Both the position numbers and the translations under genes were made by a program. The notes below the pieces were generated by a model. That model was not told where the DNA came from and did no database searches. It saw nothing but the letters and a program-made list of their open reading frames with translations. A DNA stretch of 64,000 nucleotides from Vombatus ursinus (lineage: Eukaryota > Chordata > Mammalia > Diprotodontia > Vombatidae). The stretch is taken from NCBI RefSeq assembly GCF_900497805.2, contig NW_020954610.1:19558429-19622428 (forward strand), read 5' to 3'. Shown in pieces: positions 1 through 10,430 of this stretch (within the stretch, counting starts at the first letter, position 1; every line of letters starts with the position of its first letter).

Positions 1-470
1 TTTTAATTTGTTCTTTTTCTAGTTTTTTTAGTTGCATGCCCAATTCATTGATCTCCTCTTTCTCTATTTTATTCATGTAAGCATTGAGAATTATAAAACT
101 TCCCCTAAGAACTTCTGCTGCATCCCATAAGTTTTGGTATGTTGTCTCATTATTGTCATTCTCTTGGATGAAGTTATTGATTGTTTCTGTGATTTGTTGT
201 TCGACCCATTCATTCTTTAGGATTAGGTTATTTAGCTTCCAATGAATTTTTAGTCTATTTTTCCATGGCCCTTTATTACATATAATTTTTATTGCATCAT
301 GATCTGAAAAAGGATGCATTTAATATTTCTGCCTTTCTGCATTGGATTGTGAGATTTTTATGCCTTAGTACATGGTCAATTTTTGTGTAAGTGCCATGTA
401 CCTCTGAGAAAAAAGTATATTCCTTTCTATCCCCATTCAATTTTCTCCAGAGGTCTACCATATCTACCTT
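1..470 (-). mobile_element. L1 LINE, inverted 5' part (ORF2 endonuclease/linker)
   Basis: Read on the minus strand this stretch gives L1 ORF2 linker sequence, including FSDHDAIKI, WKLNNLILKNEWV and TTYQNLWDAAEVLRG, with close counterparts in mammalian L1 ORF2p just before the reverse transcriptase. It runs off the left edge of the window. The plus-strand L1 segment that follows at about 471 continues the same ORF2 further downstream, so the two parts form one copy with an internal inversion. Confidence 0.85.
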
Positions 471-965
471 TTCCAAATGAAGAGAAAATTAAAACAATAA
501 TTAGGAGCTATTTTGACCAACTGTATGCCAATAAACTTGACAATCTTAGTGACATGGATGAATATTTACAAAAATATAAATTGCCCAGATTAACAGAAGA
601 GAAAACAAAATACTTAAATAGCTCCATCTTAGAAAAAGGAATTGAACAAGTCATCAATGAACTCCCTAGGAAAAAATCTCCAAGGCTAGATGGATTTACA
701 AACTAATTCTATCGAACATTTAAAGAACAATTCCAATATCATAGATATACTATTTAGGAAAATAGGCAAAGAAGGAGTCTTACCAAATTCTTTTTATTAT
801 ACAAACATGGTGCTGATACCTAGATTGGGAAAAGTCAAAACAGAGAAAGAAAATTATAGACCAATTTTCCTAATGAATATAGATGCAAAAATTTTAAATA
901 AAATATTAGCAAAAATATTATAGCAATTTAACACAAGAATAATATAGTGCAATGTGATATAGGAA
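471..965 (+). mobile_element. L1 LINE, sense part (ORF2 reverse transcriptase N-terminal region)
   Basis: Plus-strand frames give [20 protein letters not shown], then KKSPRLDGF and [20 protein letters not shown], which are the N-terminal reverse-transcriptase blocks of L1 ORF2p. A stop and frame change separate the two readable pieces. Recognisable L1 ends near 965 without a poly(A) tail, so the 3' part is missing or too decayed to see. Confidence 0.85.
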
Positions 966-1321
966 AATGTACTTACTGGTACTTTTCTTTTCAGAATATA
1001 CACAGTTCTTTACAGAATTATTTAGCACTTTCCATTTTCTGTCCTTTGGCTCTGGGCCACCAGGTGAATTCAATTCAAGGGAAAGGCATAATTCTTCACT
1101 AAGAAAGGCTCATAGAAAGAAATGTTCCTTATCCATTAGGCTAATAAAGTCTTCTGTAATTCCATGAAATGTCCACCATTGATTTAAGGTGTTTATTTTG
1201 AGCTGTAACTCTTTTATACAATTTGAAGGCTTTAAAAAGATGGCAGTCACTATTCTCTATTATATTTATTATATGTTAATGATAGACATGTCATTATATG
1301 CTTCTTGAGAAGCCACCTAAG
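966..1321. other. No recognisable feature
   Basis: AT-rich sequence with short random open frames. I see no repeat, exon or RNA gene. Confidence 0.5.
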
Positions 1322-1430
1322 TATTTATTAGAGCTGGGTGGAACCTTAAAGATCATTTGATTCATCTCCCTCATTATACAGAGGATGTCCTAAGACTTTG
1401 AGTGACTTCTTTAAGGTCAATCGATTAAAA
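1322..1430 (-). mobile_element. MIR-type core-SINE fragment
   Basis: Resembles the antisense MIR core: an 'agagctgggtggaacctt' block, then 'ctccctcattatacag' and a decayed 'gaggaaactgag'-like stretch. Old and diverged. Confidence 0.55.
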
Positions 1431-1435
1431 TTACA

Positions 1436-1535
1436 TGTCAGGCACTTTGACAGGTGCTGGGGATACAAATAGGAAGACTGAAATAATCTCCACTCTCAAG
1501 TAGCTTACATTCTGCTGGGGAGACAAATGTAACGT
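1436..1535 (-). mobile_element. L2/MIR3 3'-end fragment
   Basis: Contains 'caggcacttt', 'ggtgctggggatacaaa' and 'agcttacattctgctgggga', the antisense of the conserved L2 3' end (TGCCTGGCAC, TATCCCCAGC, GTAAGCTCC). Confidence 0.6.
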
Positions 1536-2484
1536 AGCACATTCTCTGGAACTACTCCCCCAACACTCTCTTCACACTGACAGGATGGGTTCCCAAAGTG
1601 AATGTCCTATAATGTTCTCTGAATGTCTAGGGCTAACCTTCATGTTTTTCCAATGCTATATAGCTCACAAACCTGGTATTCTTCACCCAATGTCTATTTA
1701 CTAATATCAATTAGTCAGCCAGATTTAATTACCTTTTACTTAGGAATACTTACTGAGATAGCATAATAAGAATCATTGATACAAAACATACCTTGTGCCC
1801 CTCTCCCATGTCTCTGACACACTCTCTCATGAGTATCTACAGAGTCTAGGGGAAAGTGGGCTCAAGCTTGGAACACATGTGACAAAGAGTAACTTACAAT
1901 TCCTAGAATTGCTTTTTCTGGAGTCTTCAAGATATTCCTTTTAGGTATGCTATAATTTTTCTTCTGGTCTCTTTGTAGAGTCCTTGAAGCTACCTTTCCT
2001 CTATGTGTCTAGTTTGTCCTTGGATTCCAAATCATCTGACCTTCGCAGGTTCATAAGGTTTTCCTCTGGTGAAGGAAAGAGGAGGGAAAGTAGATAGGGG
2101 CTCTATTAATCCCCTTACCAATTAATTTGCTCTCAGGGATTTGGCTGGCTGCTCCCTCCTGGCTCCTCACTCAAATCTTCTGGATTCCTAACTGGTCTGC
2201 TCATTTATACAAAGGACATGACTGAGTTTCTTCAAGCTAAGTTCTTTCAACAAGCCTCCTGTGTAGTTTCACTCCATTTCATCCCAAGGCTTTCAAGGAT
2301 ACCTAGTTTAATGCCCTTGATTAATTCATTGATTGATTCAATAGAGGTGTTTTCACCTGATTAAGATAGTTACTTCAAGTGGTGTGGGGTGATTCAATGG
2401 TAATATCTAGGTCTTGTTTACATCTTGGTCATATCACTGATTGACCCAGTTAAAACATCTGGGTGACCTCCATCCTTACATACA
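1536..2484. other. No recognisable feature
   Basis: About 950 bases with no convincing repeat, exon or RNA gene. Confidence 0.5.
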
Positions 2485-3125
2485 TATAAAGGGCTATACA
2501 GAATATATATGCATGTAATATTATATAGTAACATAATATATAATAATATATTATATACAACATTGTATTTATGTATTATGTGGTAATATAATAAAACACA
2601 TCATATTATATGATTATATAATATAATATGTAAATCAAAACTATTTAATATATAGGACTATACAGAATATACACATATATGAATATAGAATTCCATACAG
2701 AATATATACACACATACATTCTGTATAGTCCTATATATTTGTATAAAATATATTTTTTGTCACATTAATATAAAATATATTCATATATTCATGTTTAATA
2801 TAAAACATATCCACAGATTTATATTTAATATAAAATGTTTATATTTGATATTAACTAAATTTGTATATCAAGATTTAATATAAAATATTCACATATTTTA
2901 TATTTAATATAAAATTGATGTTTTCATCACAAAAATAGTTGTGGATAATATTATATAAATCATAATATAAGTGTATTTAAATATTTATACATTTATATAT
3001 TTTAAAATAAATACCATTATATATGTATAGAAAATATGTTTTCATACACACATATATATAAACTTGTTTTGTTCACATATTTATTATAAAATATACTTAT
3101 GTTTATATATATGTAAATAAGTTTT
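2485..3125. repeat. AT-rich tract with degenerate 30-bp tandem units and a 22-bp inverted repeat
   Basis: Almost pure A/T sequence. 'taatataaaa' recurs near 2766, 2796 and 2826 (spacing 30) and again near 2876 and 2905, indicating a decayed minisatellite. Arms at 2647-2668 and 2718-2739 are perfect reverse complements (22 nt, 49-nt spacer), and the core 'tatacagaatat' is also repeated in direct orientation near 2495. Confidence 0.8.
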
Positions 3126-4129
3126 GCATTCAGTCAGTGAAAATACATAGAGACTAGAGATAGACTGTGAGGAATACAGGAAGGGCCGTTTGGCTGGTCC
3201 GTAGACTGTATAGAGAGGAGTAATTTATTCAAGAACTTTGTTCCCAGTCTTCTGTGCCTATTGCCATGGAAGTTCAAGTTCAGTTGTTTCCCATTTCAGG
3301 AAAGTACATTTCCTGGCCTGTGCATACCAATTATCCCTTACCTGTTTGCTACTTTTTCTTGTCCACCTCCACAAAACTGAGTGTTTTGAGGCACAAAGTG
3401 CTTCAAGTACACACTGTTATAATCTAAAAACACAATATTAAGTTGTACTTAAAGTGCTGTTATCCCACATTATGGGAAATAAATCCCCCTATTTTTTCCC
3501 ACTTGGGGAAAAAAAGCCAGCATAGGGTCTACTCAATTATTCAAAGACTGTAGAAATGAGAGTCTCTTTGTTTTCATTTCTTTGTCTTCTCTGCCTAACT
3601 TTGGGTCATTTTCCTAGTCTTAAATGTTTTTCTTAAAAATTTGTAACTGGAAAGTCTTAAAGATTTGTATTTAGAGAGTAGACAGGCATGATCAATAGTT
3701 GGAACTGAAATTCAGACAACTTATCTCCATTGCTTGTAATAGAATTAGTAGAGGATTAGTAGGGTTTAATTGAGAGGATGGCTAAACAGATTGTGGTGTT
3801 ATTTGGTAATTTCACTTATCCATTCTTTCTTTGTCCCCACTATCCATAGGCAATCAAGAGCAGACTACTCAGGTGAAGGTATCTGGTTCAAAAAGGGCAG
3901 GTTTTCTTGATTGGCCAAGAAAATGTGACACAGACCATTGTTTCCCGGTAGTTTCAAATGACTTGGAAGGTGCCATTTAGCAATGGAATTAAAGAGAACA
4001 AGGAACTGAAAAATAGTTTGATTAGACTAAGTATGTGTAGATCTGTGCTGGATCTCTCCACACATAATTATGAGAATGTGAAGAAACTGATATACAAAGT
4101 ATTTGAAGGAGGCCAAAGTACCAAGGTAC
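3126..4129. other. No recognisable feature
   Basis: Unique-looking sequence. The open frames at 3238-3441 and 3958-4191 resemble no family I know, and the second runs into a SINE and a transposon. Confidence 0.5.
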
Positions 4130-4156
4130 TGCACCTAGGTGGCACAGTGGATAGAT

Positions 4157-4867
4157 CAGACCTGCACAAGTTGGTGGTAGATAGAAGCTAAAATTAAAAT
4201 AGGCTAAACTTCTTCAGGCCACAGATAGGTTTTTAGTGGTTCACTTTCCAAGTAAAGGTATAATTAATGATTAAACTATTTTGCAAATAAACCATATTTT
4301 AAAAAGGGAAATTTCAATAAATATTAATTATACTTATTACTTTTTTTTTTTTTGGCTAGGCAATGGGGTTAAGTGACTTGCCCAGGGTCACACAGCTAGT
4401 AAGTGTTATGTGTCTAGGCCGGATTTGAACTCAGGTCCTCCTGAATCTAGGGCCAGTGCTCCATCCACTGTGCCACCTAGCTGTCCCTACTTATTACTAA
4501 AGATTTTTATTTATCATGAAATAATAATTAACGTTGAAAAATTACTTTGCTAAGGAGTACAAATTATTTTTCAGGTTTTCTTACTGTTAACATTTAGTAA
4601 CCACCAAAAACACGGTGAAAAGATACAACTCTTACTCCTCTCAGACTAGAGATAGACTGATGATGGTTGGTTGCCACAGGTCACATGACAAACAGGGGAG
4701 AGTGTGCAGTGGCAACCCACACACCAAGTTATATTGGTGTGATGGCACAATAGTGACTAGTGGAAGGTGGGTTAAGTGAGGCATGGACAAAACATTCATT
4801 ACATCTTTACCTTCCTTCATATCCTCTACATTTTTCATGGGGTGCTCGAAATCCTTGTGCAAGCCTG
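4157..4867 (-). mobile_element. Non-autonomous hAT transposon, copy A
   Basis: The left terminus 'cagacctgcacaag' and the right terminus 'cttgtgcaagcctg' are imperfect terminal inverted repeats beginning CAG. Perfect 8-bp target duplications 'ggatagat' lie at 4149-4156 and 4868-4875, the length diagnostic of hAT. It shares both end regions (about 130 and 250 bp) with copy B at 5197-6268. Strand is assigned by analogy with the transposase remnant in copy B. A WSINE1-like SINE sits inside it. Confidence 0.88.
4342..4487 (-). mobile_element. WSINE1-like SINE inside hAT copy A
   Basis: The poly(T) end lies at the left. 'caatggggttaagtgacttg', 'cacacagctagtaagtg' and 'gccacctagctgtccc' read as an antisense marsupial SINE lacking the MIR-type tail. 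It is flanked by an 11-bp duplication 'tacttattact' at 4331-4341 and 4488-4498. Confidence 0.88.
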
Positions 4868-5196
4868 GGATAGATCACTGGGCCCAGGATCAGGAAGATT
4901 ATCTTCCAGAGTTCAAATTTGGCTTCATACACTTACTATTTGTGCAACCCTGAGCAGGTCACTTAACCCTTTTTGCCTCAGTTTCTCATCTATAAAATGG
5001 GCCGGGGAAGGAAATGGTAAACCACACCAGCGTCTTTGCCAAGAAAACCCCAAATGGGGTCATGAAGAGTTGGATGTGACTGAAATGACTGGACAACAAT
5101 AACCATGGAAATCTTGGCCCTCAATACCAAAAAAAGTGACTAAGAGAACATCAATATTCCAATTTCTATCACTACAAAATCTTTATGAATCAAGGG

Positions 5197-6268
5197 CAGA
5201 CCTGCACAACTTGGCAGTAGGTAGGGGCAAAAATTGAAATAGGCTAAACTTCTTCAGGCCACAGATAGGTTTTTAGCAACTCACTTTCCAAGTAAAGGTA
5301 AAATTAATGATTAAACTATTTCTCAAAAACACTTATTAAATCAGGACATAATCCAGAAATTGCAATCAGCAAGCACTTCTTTATGAAGTCACCTTCAGTA
5401 AAACACTTCCCTGAAAAATCTATTTCTTTAGAAATCTAAAAACTAACCTTAGTAACCACCTCATTTTCTGAGTTTACTTTCTTGAAAAACCTTTGTTCCC
5501 CACTGAGATTTTTAACAATTTGGACACTTTAATTTGCTTTTCATTGATGTCCAATTTGCTTAAGTCAGGATGTTTTGATTCAAAATGGTGGTGAAGATTG
5601 TATTCCTTCAGAACAGCTACTACTTCTTGGAAACAAGGTACAATATTTTGTCTATCATGTAAGCAAAAAAAATCTATTTGTCCACTCTGTATTAAACATT
5701 CTATGTTCTGATTCCATCTTCCATTTCTTTTTATCACCCATTTTACAAAGTCAACCCCAAAACCTTAATATTAGAACCAAAAAATCTCCATAGCAACTGC
5801 TCACATACAAAGAAATACTGAATTGAATGTCTGACCTAGGAGAGGGTACCAGACACTCATGTAACTTAGAAGGCTGCCATGCATTGAGGGAGGGGAAGAA
5901 GCCCTCATGTTGTTGCCATTCATTGCATAGTGGCTGTCAGCTGCATTGGTTGTCCCTGTTCAACGCCAGTAACAACTGAAAACACAGTGAAAAGAATCTC
6001 TTCTCCCTCATCTCAGACTACAGACACACTGAAGATGGATGGTTGCCATGGGTCACATGACAAACAGGGGAGAGTGCAAAGTGGCAACCCACCTGCCAAG
6101 TTACATGATGGGTACAATAGTGAGTAGTCGAAGGAAGGGTAAGTGGGGCATGAACAAAGCACTTGTTACATCTTTATTTTCTTTTTCATCCTCTATATTT
6201 TTCATGGGTCGCCTAAAATCCTTTGGTGGGCTACAAGTGGCCTACGGGCCATATGTTGTTCAGGCCTG
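5197..6268 (-). mobile_element. hAT transposon, copy B, carrying a transposase remnant
   Basis: The left end 'cagacctgcacaacttgg' and right end 'ttgttcaggcctg' form terminal inverted repeats of the same family as copy A. Perfect 8-bp target duplications 'atcaaggg' lie at 5189-5196 and 6269-6276. Unlike copy A it keeps about 600 bp of extra internal sequence with a readable transposase N-terminal piece on the minus strand, so it looks like an internal-deletion derivative nearer to the autonomous parent. Confidence 0.9.
5474..5737 (-). pseudogene. hAT (Charlie-type) transposase N-terminal remnant
   Basis: An 87-codon open frame contains LKEYNLHHHFESKHPDLSK, matching the BED-like zinc-finger segment of Charlie-type hAT transposases and their domesticated relatives (for example the transposase-derived parts of GTF2IRD2, ZBED5 and EPM2AIP1, which carry 'KEYNLRRHYETKH'). 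The paired cysteines expected just before this segment are degraded: only one remains, in IVPCFQEV. The catalytic RNase-H-like domain is absent. It is non-functional as a transposase and lies wholly inside hAT copy B. Confidence 0.8.
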
Positions 6269-7659
6269 ATCAAGGGCATCCTCAATGAGGATACTAGTAG
6301 GGAACAAGCAAGTTTTGATGAGCAGTATTCAACAGTGGACTGCATCTTTACCATGTCACAATTGCCTGAAGGATATAGAGGATATAAGCTCCCATTGTGC
6401 TTGCTGTTTGTTGATTATGTTAAAAAAAACATTTGATTCAGTACAGTGAAATGCTGCCTTAAAGGCTTTTTTTTCAGCAAGGTGTCTCCCATCCATACAT
6501 CAAAATAGTTCCTGGATATTCCTGGATAGATATAACAGAATTAACTCTGTTGAGTAACCCTCTGATCATAAATAGCAGGGGAGGTGTAAAACAGGGAGAT
6601 ATATGCCCACTAACTGTGATCACTATTTTGATAGAGGAGCTCCAGGGCAGAAGCCAAGAGTGATTCCTTGTGGATGGTGAAGCCTTCCAGATGCATCTGT
6701 TTTGAATGACATTATACTAATTGTATTAAGGCCTCTAAAATGGTCTCTTTGAACAGATCTATAACCATTCAAAGGTGTTGGGCCTAATTATCCACACAGA
6801 AAAGATGAAGTGAAGAATACTAATTGCCCAGATTGCAACATGGGTTTGGATGGATAACTTATGTAACTTGTCCAATAATATGTCTGAGAGAGACTGTTCA
6901 GATGGATAACAGATTACGACTACAGTTGAATGCAAGAAGGGGAATGAATTGAATTGCCTTTGGGAAATTGAAAAGCTCCTTTAGTTACCTCAAACTTCTT
7001 ATGAAAGCAAAGGACTTATTAATACCAGTATTGTATGAGTTTTGCTATATGGTAACAAGATGTAGAATACAGTAGATTCCAAAGATTTAAAAAATAAATG
7101 TCACATGAAGAGCAAAGGAGAATCATATGGTCGCTGTGAATAAGTTACAACATACAACCAATGAGGGACCCAAAGAGGGAATAGAAGATACTATTAGGAA
7201 ACTGTATGATAGGAAGTGAAGATAGACTGGTCACATGATGAGGGTGTGGAATCAGGTGAACCCCCAGAGTATTCCTCTGGTAACCTTGGAAAATCAAGAG
7301 AAATTGAGGAAGAATTCTAACATGTTGAGTAGACCATCTCCCTCACTCCCCTACTGTCATAATGAACTAATGAGAGAACATGGATAAGTCACCTAGAACC
7401 AACAGTTATGGATTGCAATCTGTACCTTTGAAAGGAATTTCCAAATTGATAAAATCACAGTCCTGTTTCATCATTTGAGTATGCATGGCTGTCATGTCAA
7501 CAGCTCCTACCAGATGTCAAATAAAAAGAAAAGATAACATCAGATGTGAGATATAGTGTAGAATATGTCAGGTACTTGGGAATCTTAAGACCTTGTGCCT
7601 GTTTCAAATTTGATTCATTCGAATAAGCTTTAGAATTTAGAATAAGCTAAGTGACTCAG

Positions 7660-7906
7660 TGGGGCAGCTAGCCAGTGGATCTAGTGTTGGCCCTAGAGTC
7701 TGGAGGATATGAGTTCAAATCTGGCCTCAGACACTTACTAGCTGTGTGACCCTGGGCAAGTCACTTAACCCAGCTTTTCTGTTTCATCATCTGTACAATA
7801 AGCTGGAGAAGGAAATGGCAAATCACTCCAGTATCTTTGCTAAGAAAACTCCATGGATAGTACAGTCCATAGGGTCACAAAGAGTGGGACATAACTTAAC
7901 AACAAC
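7660..7906 (+). mobile_element. MAR1-like SINE
   Basis: Starts 'ggggcagctagccagtggat'. It carries 'gagttcaaatctggcctcag', 'gtgaccctgggcaagtcac' and an RTE-type tail ending 'aacaacaacaa'. Confidence 0.88.
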
Positions 7907-8040
7907 AATAAACATTTATTAAGCATCTAGTTTGTATATGGTATTGTATAATAGGGAGTAAAGACAAAAATGAAACTGCTCCTATTCTCAAGAAGCCTAC
8001 ATTCTCCTGGGAGATGCAACTTGTATATAGGTAAGGAAAT
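7907..8040 (-). mobile_element. L2/MIR3 3'-end fragment
   Basis: Reads 'taaacatttattaagcatct', then 'tcaagaagcctacattctc': antisense L2 3' end, abutting the SINE tail. Confidence 0.65.
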
Positions 8041-8148
8041 ACAAGGTAATTTAAGGAGAGAGAACAAGAAATAACAAGTAGGGGTAGGGGAATTGAAGAG
8101 CAGAACATTGGTAGTTGGATCATTCTCTATGTCCTTTGTCTTTGCCAG

Positions 8149-8240
8149 CTCTTAAAATCCAGTGTAGTTCCAGTGCCTACCAACTGTTGGAGCAAATTGG
8201 AGACTATAAGTTAGTCTGCCGTGGAAAGTTGCAGGTCAAG
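8149..8240 (+). CDS. Membrane-type guanylyl cyclase, penultimate coding exon
   Basis: A 92-nt exon with acceptor 'tttgccag' at 8141-8148 and donor AAG|gtaaat at 8238-8246. It begins with the last two bases of an Ala codon (phase 1) and ends in phase 0. The peptide is ALKIQCSSSAYQLLEQIGDY followed by KLVCRGKLQVK. In receptor guanylyl cyclases (NPR1/NPR2 family) the equivalent segment, ALKIHVSS...LELRGDVEMK, closes the C-terminal part of the catalytic domain after the SRMES motif. It joins in frame to the exon at 13647, giving ...LQVK-GKGTMVTYWL, as in NPR-type cyclases (...EMKGKGKMRTYWL). Catalytic metal- and GTP-binding residues lie in upstream exons outside the window. I cannot assign the paralogue: it is closer to GC-A/GC-B-type receptors than to soluble, retinal or GC-C cyclases. 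Confidence 0.85.
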
Positions 8241-8469
8241 GTAAATGATCTCCCAGCATTTCTGGTGAACTGGCAGGTATGTGGGAAGAGAGCCAACAGA
8301 ATATCTTGTAGTATTTGATCCTAAAGCAGACATCATTTGTGATACCTGAGATAATATGTCAAAAAGAACTTGGAAATCCTATGCCTTTTTTTCTTTATCA
8401 ATAAAAAGTCCTATTTTTTGGAATTCACTGAAAAGCAGAAGAAAAAGGTGAAGAGTACTTTGTGAACAA

Positions 8470-8547
8470 TGTGGAATCAGGTGAACAATCTGAACAACCT
8501 CAACATGTTAGAATTCTTCCTCAATTTCTCTTGACTTTCCGAGGGTA
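8470..8547. repeat. Folded-back partial copy of RTE 3' sequence
   Basis: Bases 8470-8486 repeat 7245-7261 exactly in direct orientation. Bases 8500-8547 match the reverse complement of 7281-7328, with the first 35 nt perfect and 3 mismatches after that. The two halves are thus in opposite orientation relative to the source. Confidence 0.8.
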
Positions 8548-8581
8548 TCAGTGAACCTTGTCTCAGGACAGTCTCAGAATT

Positions 8582-8820
8582 TTAGAATAGGAAAAGACTT
8601 GGGTGACTAACTCCCTCACTTTTTAAATGAACTCATAAAAGTGAAATTATTCAATCAAGGTTATATAGCTGTTATGTGGTAGAGCCCAGGCTGGAATCTG
8701 AGTTTGAATCCTCTTCTAATTACTACTTGTATAGTTCTTGGGCACATCACTTTACCTCTTTGATATAAAATGAGAAGGCTGGACTAGTAAACTCCATTCC
8801 AGGTCTAAAATTATGACTCT
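8582..8820. mobile_element. Two abutting MIR/MIR3-type SINE remnants
   Basis: 8582-8690 resembles an antisense MIR core (ctccctcac, ggttatatagct). 8691-8820 resembles a sense MIR3-type SINE ending with the 'ggactagt..actccattccaggtct' block typical of marsupial MIR3. Confidence 0.6.
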
Positions 8821-9091
8821 GAACTTTTTGGCTTAAATGATATAATATATGCAAAGCATTTTCCAAACTTTACGCACCATATAAAGTCAGCTATTAGTGG
8901 TAGTAGTTCAATGCTCTTCCCACTTTTCTACAATGCCATCCTGATATATAGTTTTAAAATCTTCCTACTAAATCATTGTGTTAATGGTTGCACTGGCTCA
9001 TAAAAGACATTTCTTCCTTCTAGGACTTACTTATCAATCTAGTATTTAATCCTTCTATTTCCTCCAGAGACAAAGGGATCACATACATTCA

Positions 9092-9125
9092 GTGTGTGTG
9101 TGTGTGTGTATTTGTGTGTGTGTAT
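9092..9125. repeat. (TG)n microsatellite
   Basis: An interrupted TG run: nine units, then 'tattt', then more TG. Confidence 0.9.
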
Positions 9126-9460
9126 GGTCCTGAATGCAGTGGGAGACCTTGGCCTTTATAAGGTAAGGTCTTTAACAGGTCTCAGTTTGACCAGTTTGAC
9201 TGAGGCAATGTTTATTCAGTGATTAAGGTCAGGTAAGAAATGAGGCAGAGAATGGTCTTTTTTACATAGATGTCATGGTCCTCTTTGAGAATGAAGAACA
9301 AACAACATATGTGTGTATATGTACACATACATATACATCTAGCTATACATATCTATGAATAATATATAATGCACATATATATTACATATTTATGACTGTG
9401 CTCATAACTATTTCTATTTTTATAAAATTTGTAAAAATAATGGGATAAATATAAAATAAA

Positions 9461-9614
9461 CATTGTTTTTTTTTTTTAGGCAATTGGGGTTAAATGACTT
9501 GCTCAGAGTCACACAGCTATTAAGTGTCATGTTTTTGGTCTGAGGCTGAATTTGAACTCAGGTCCTCCTGACTTCAGGGCCAGTGCTCTATCCACTGTGC
9601 CATCTAGCTGCCCC
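9461..9614 (-). mobile_element. WSINE1-like SINE
   Basis: Poly(T), then 'aggcaattggggttaaatga', 'cacacagctattaagtg' and 'gccatctagctgcccc'. 'aaaataaa' occurs on both sides (9453-9460 and 9615-9622), possibly the target duplication. Confidence 0.85.
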
Positions 9615-9622
9615 AAAATAAA

Positions 9623-10149
9623 GTTTTAAAAGTATTTTAATAGCATCTTTTTGTTCTCACTAAAATATTAAAATGATATTTGTGGTGAGAGAAATGTGAA
9701 TATATTTCATAATCTTTGAAAAGCATGGTTTAACATTTTGTGGTACAGTGGTCCAAAGGTCTGGTTTGAAGTTCAGTTTATTTAATATTTGATTTGAATA
9801 GTTGTTACAGTTGAAAAAGATACCTCACAAAGATATATAATCCAAATAGAGGAAATGCATCACTGACTGTGATTACTAAATTATGATACTCACTTTTCAA
9901 TCTCATCTTCCAGTTATGCGAAAGTTTTGTTGAAATTTAGTTAGTAAATTTCCATCTTCCCTGATGTCAATCAACTCTTATTACAAACTAATTGGACCAT
10001 ATTACATTTTTATATTTTTAATAAATGGGTTCAAAAGCCACTGAAACTCATTATTTGGAAGATTTTTAAATGGGTTAGAAAATCATGTTTCCAATTTTTT
10101 AAAAATATGAAGACATGAAAATTTTTGTAAGTGACACACGGTTTTCAGC
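9623..10149. other. No recognisable feature (intron)
   Basis: AT-rich intronic sequence with nothing recognisable. Confidence 0.5.
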
Positions 10150-10430
10150 AACCCACAGGGCAGAGAGTATCTAAGGACAGAAGATAGTCTAGAATGTCAA
10201 ATGCTGGATAGAGGGCAAGAAGAATCAGGACTGAGAATATCATCAGATTTGACAATTAAAGCTCATTAGTAATTGTGAAGAAAGCAACTTCAGTTGATTG
10301 AAGAGCCAGGAGGTGGAGTACCTCAAAGACTGGAAGGATAGTGGAGCCCTTGATGGAAATAGGAGAGTTCAGAAGAAGGGTAGGTTTGGGAGGGGAAAAA
10401 AAGATAATGTAATGAGATTTGCAGTTCAGA
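10150..10430 (-). mobile_element. L2 ORF-derived fragment
   Basis: Segments such as 'tttgacaattaaagctcatt' and 'aaataggagagttcagaaga' match the antisense of L2 ORF2 as also seen at 55.7-56.1 kb. Their order is not that of an intact L2, so this is either rearranged or two pieces. Confidence 0.45.

Larger units (their letters stand above)
4130..5103 (+). mobile_element. MAR1-like SINE, split by a hAT insertion
   Basis: The SINE head 'aggtggcacagtggatagat' lies at 4137-4156. The body resumes at 4868 and shows the tRNA-derived box B-like 'gagttcaaat', then 'caggtcacttaaccc', and an RTE-type tail ('gaagagttggatgtgact', 'ggacaacaataa'). The interruption is the hAT element at 4157-4867, flanked by a perfect duplication of 'ggatagat'. 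Confidence 0.85.
5104..7480 (+). mobile_element. RTE-type LINE fragment (reverse transcriptase), split by hAT copy B
   Basis: Plus-strand frames give REQASFDEQYSTVDCIF and YKLPLCLLFVDYVKK, close to the RTE/BovB block around 'YSTVDHIFTLSQL..LCLIFVDYEKAFD'. A weaker version of the preceding 'NYRPI' region lies at 5104-5188. Downstream are 'RRGVKQGD'-like and 3'-terminal RTE segments to about 7480. The frame is heavily disrupted. A hAT element with an 'atcaaggg' duplication interrupts it at 5197-6268. Confidence 0.8.

Noticed and set aside
3958-4191. 77-codon open frame taken as a small gene
   Set aside because: It crosses from unique sequence into a SINE head and then a hAT terminus, so it cannot be a real coding unit.
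7896-8123. Minus-strand frame next to the cyclase exon
   Set aside because: It covers a SINE tail and an L2 end and has no protein similarity.
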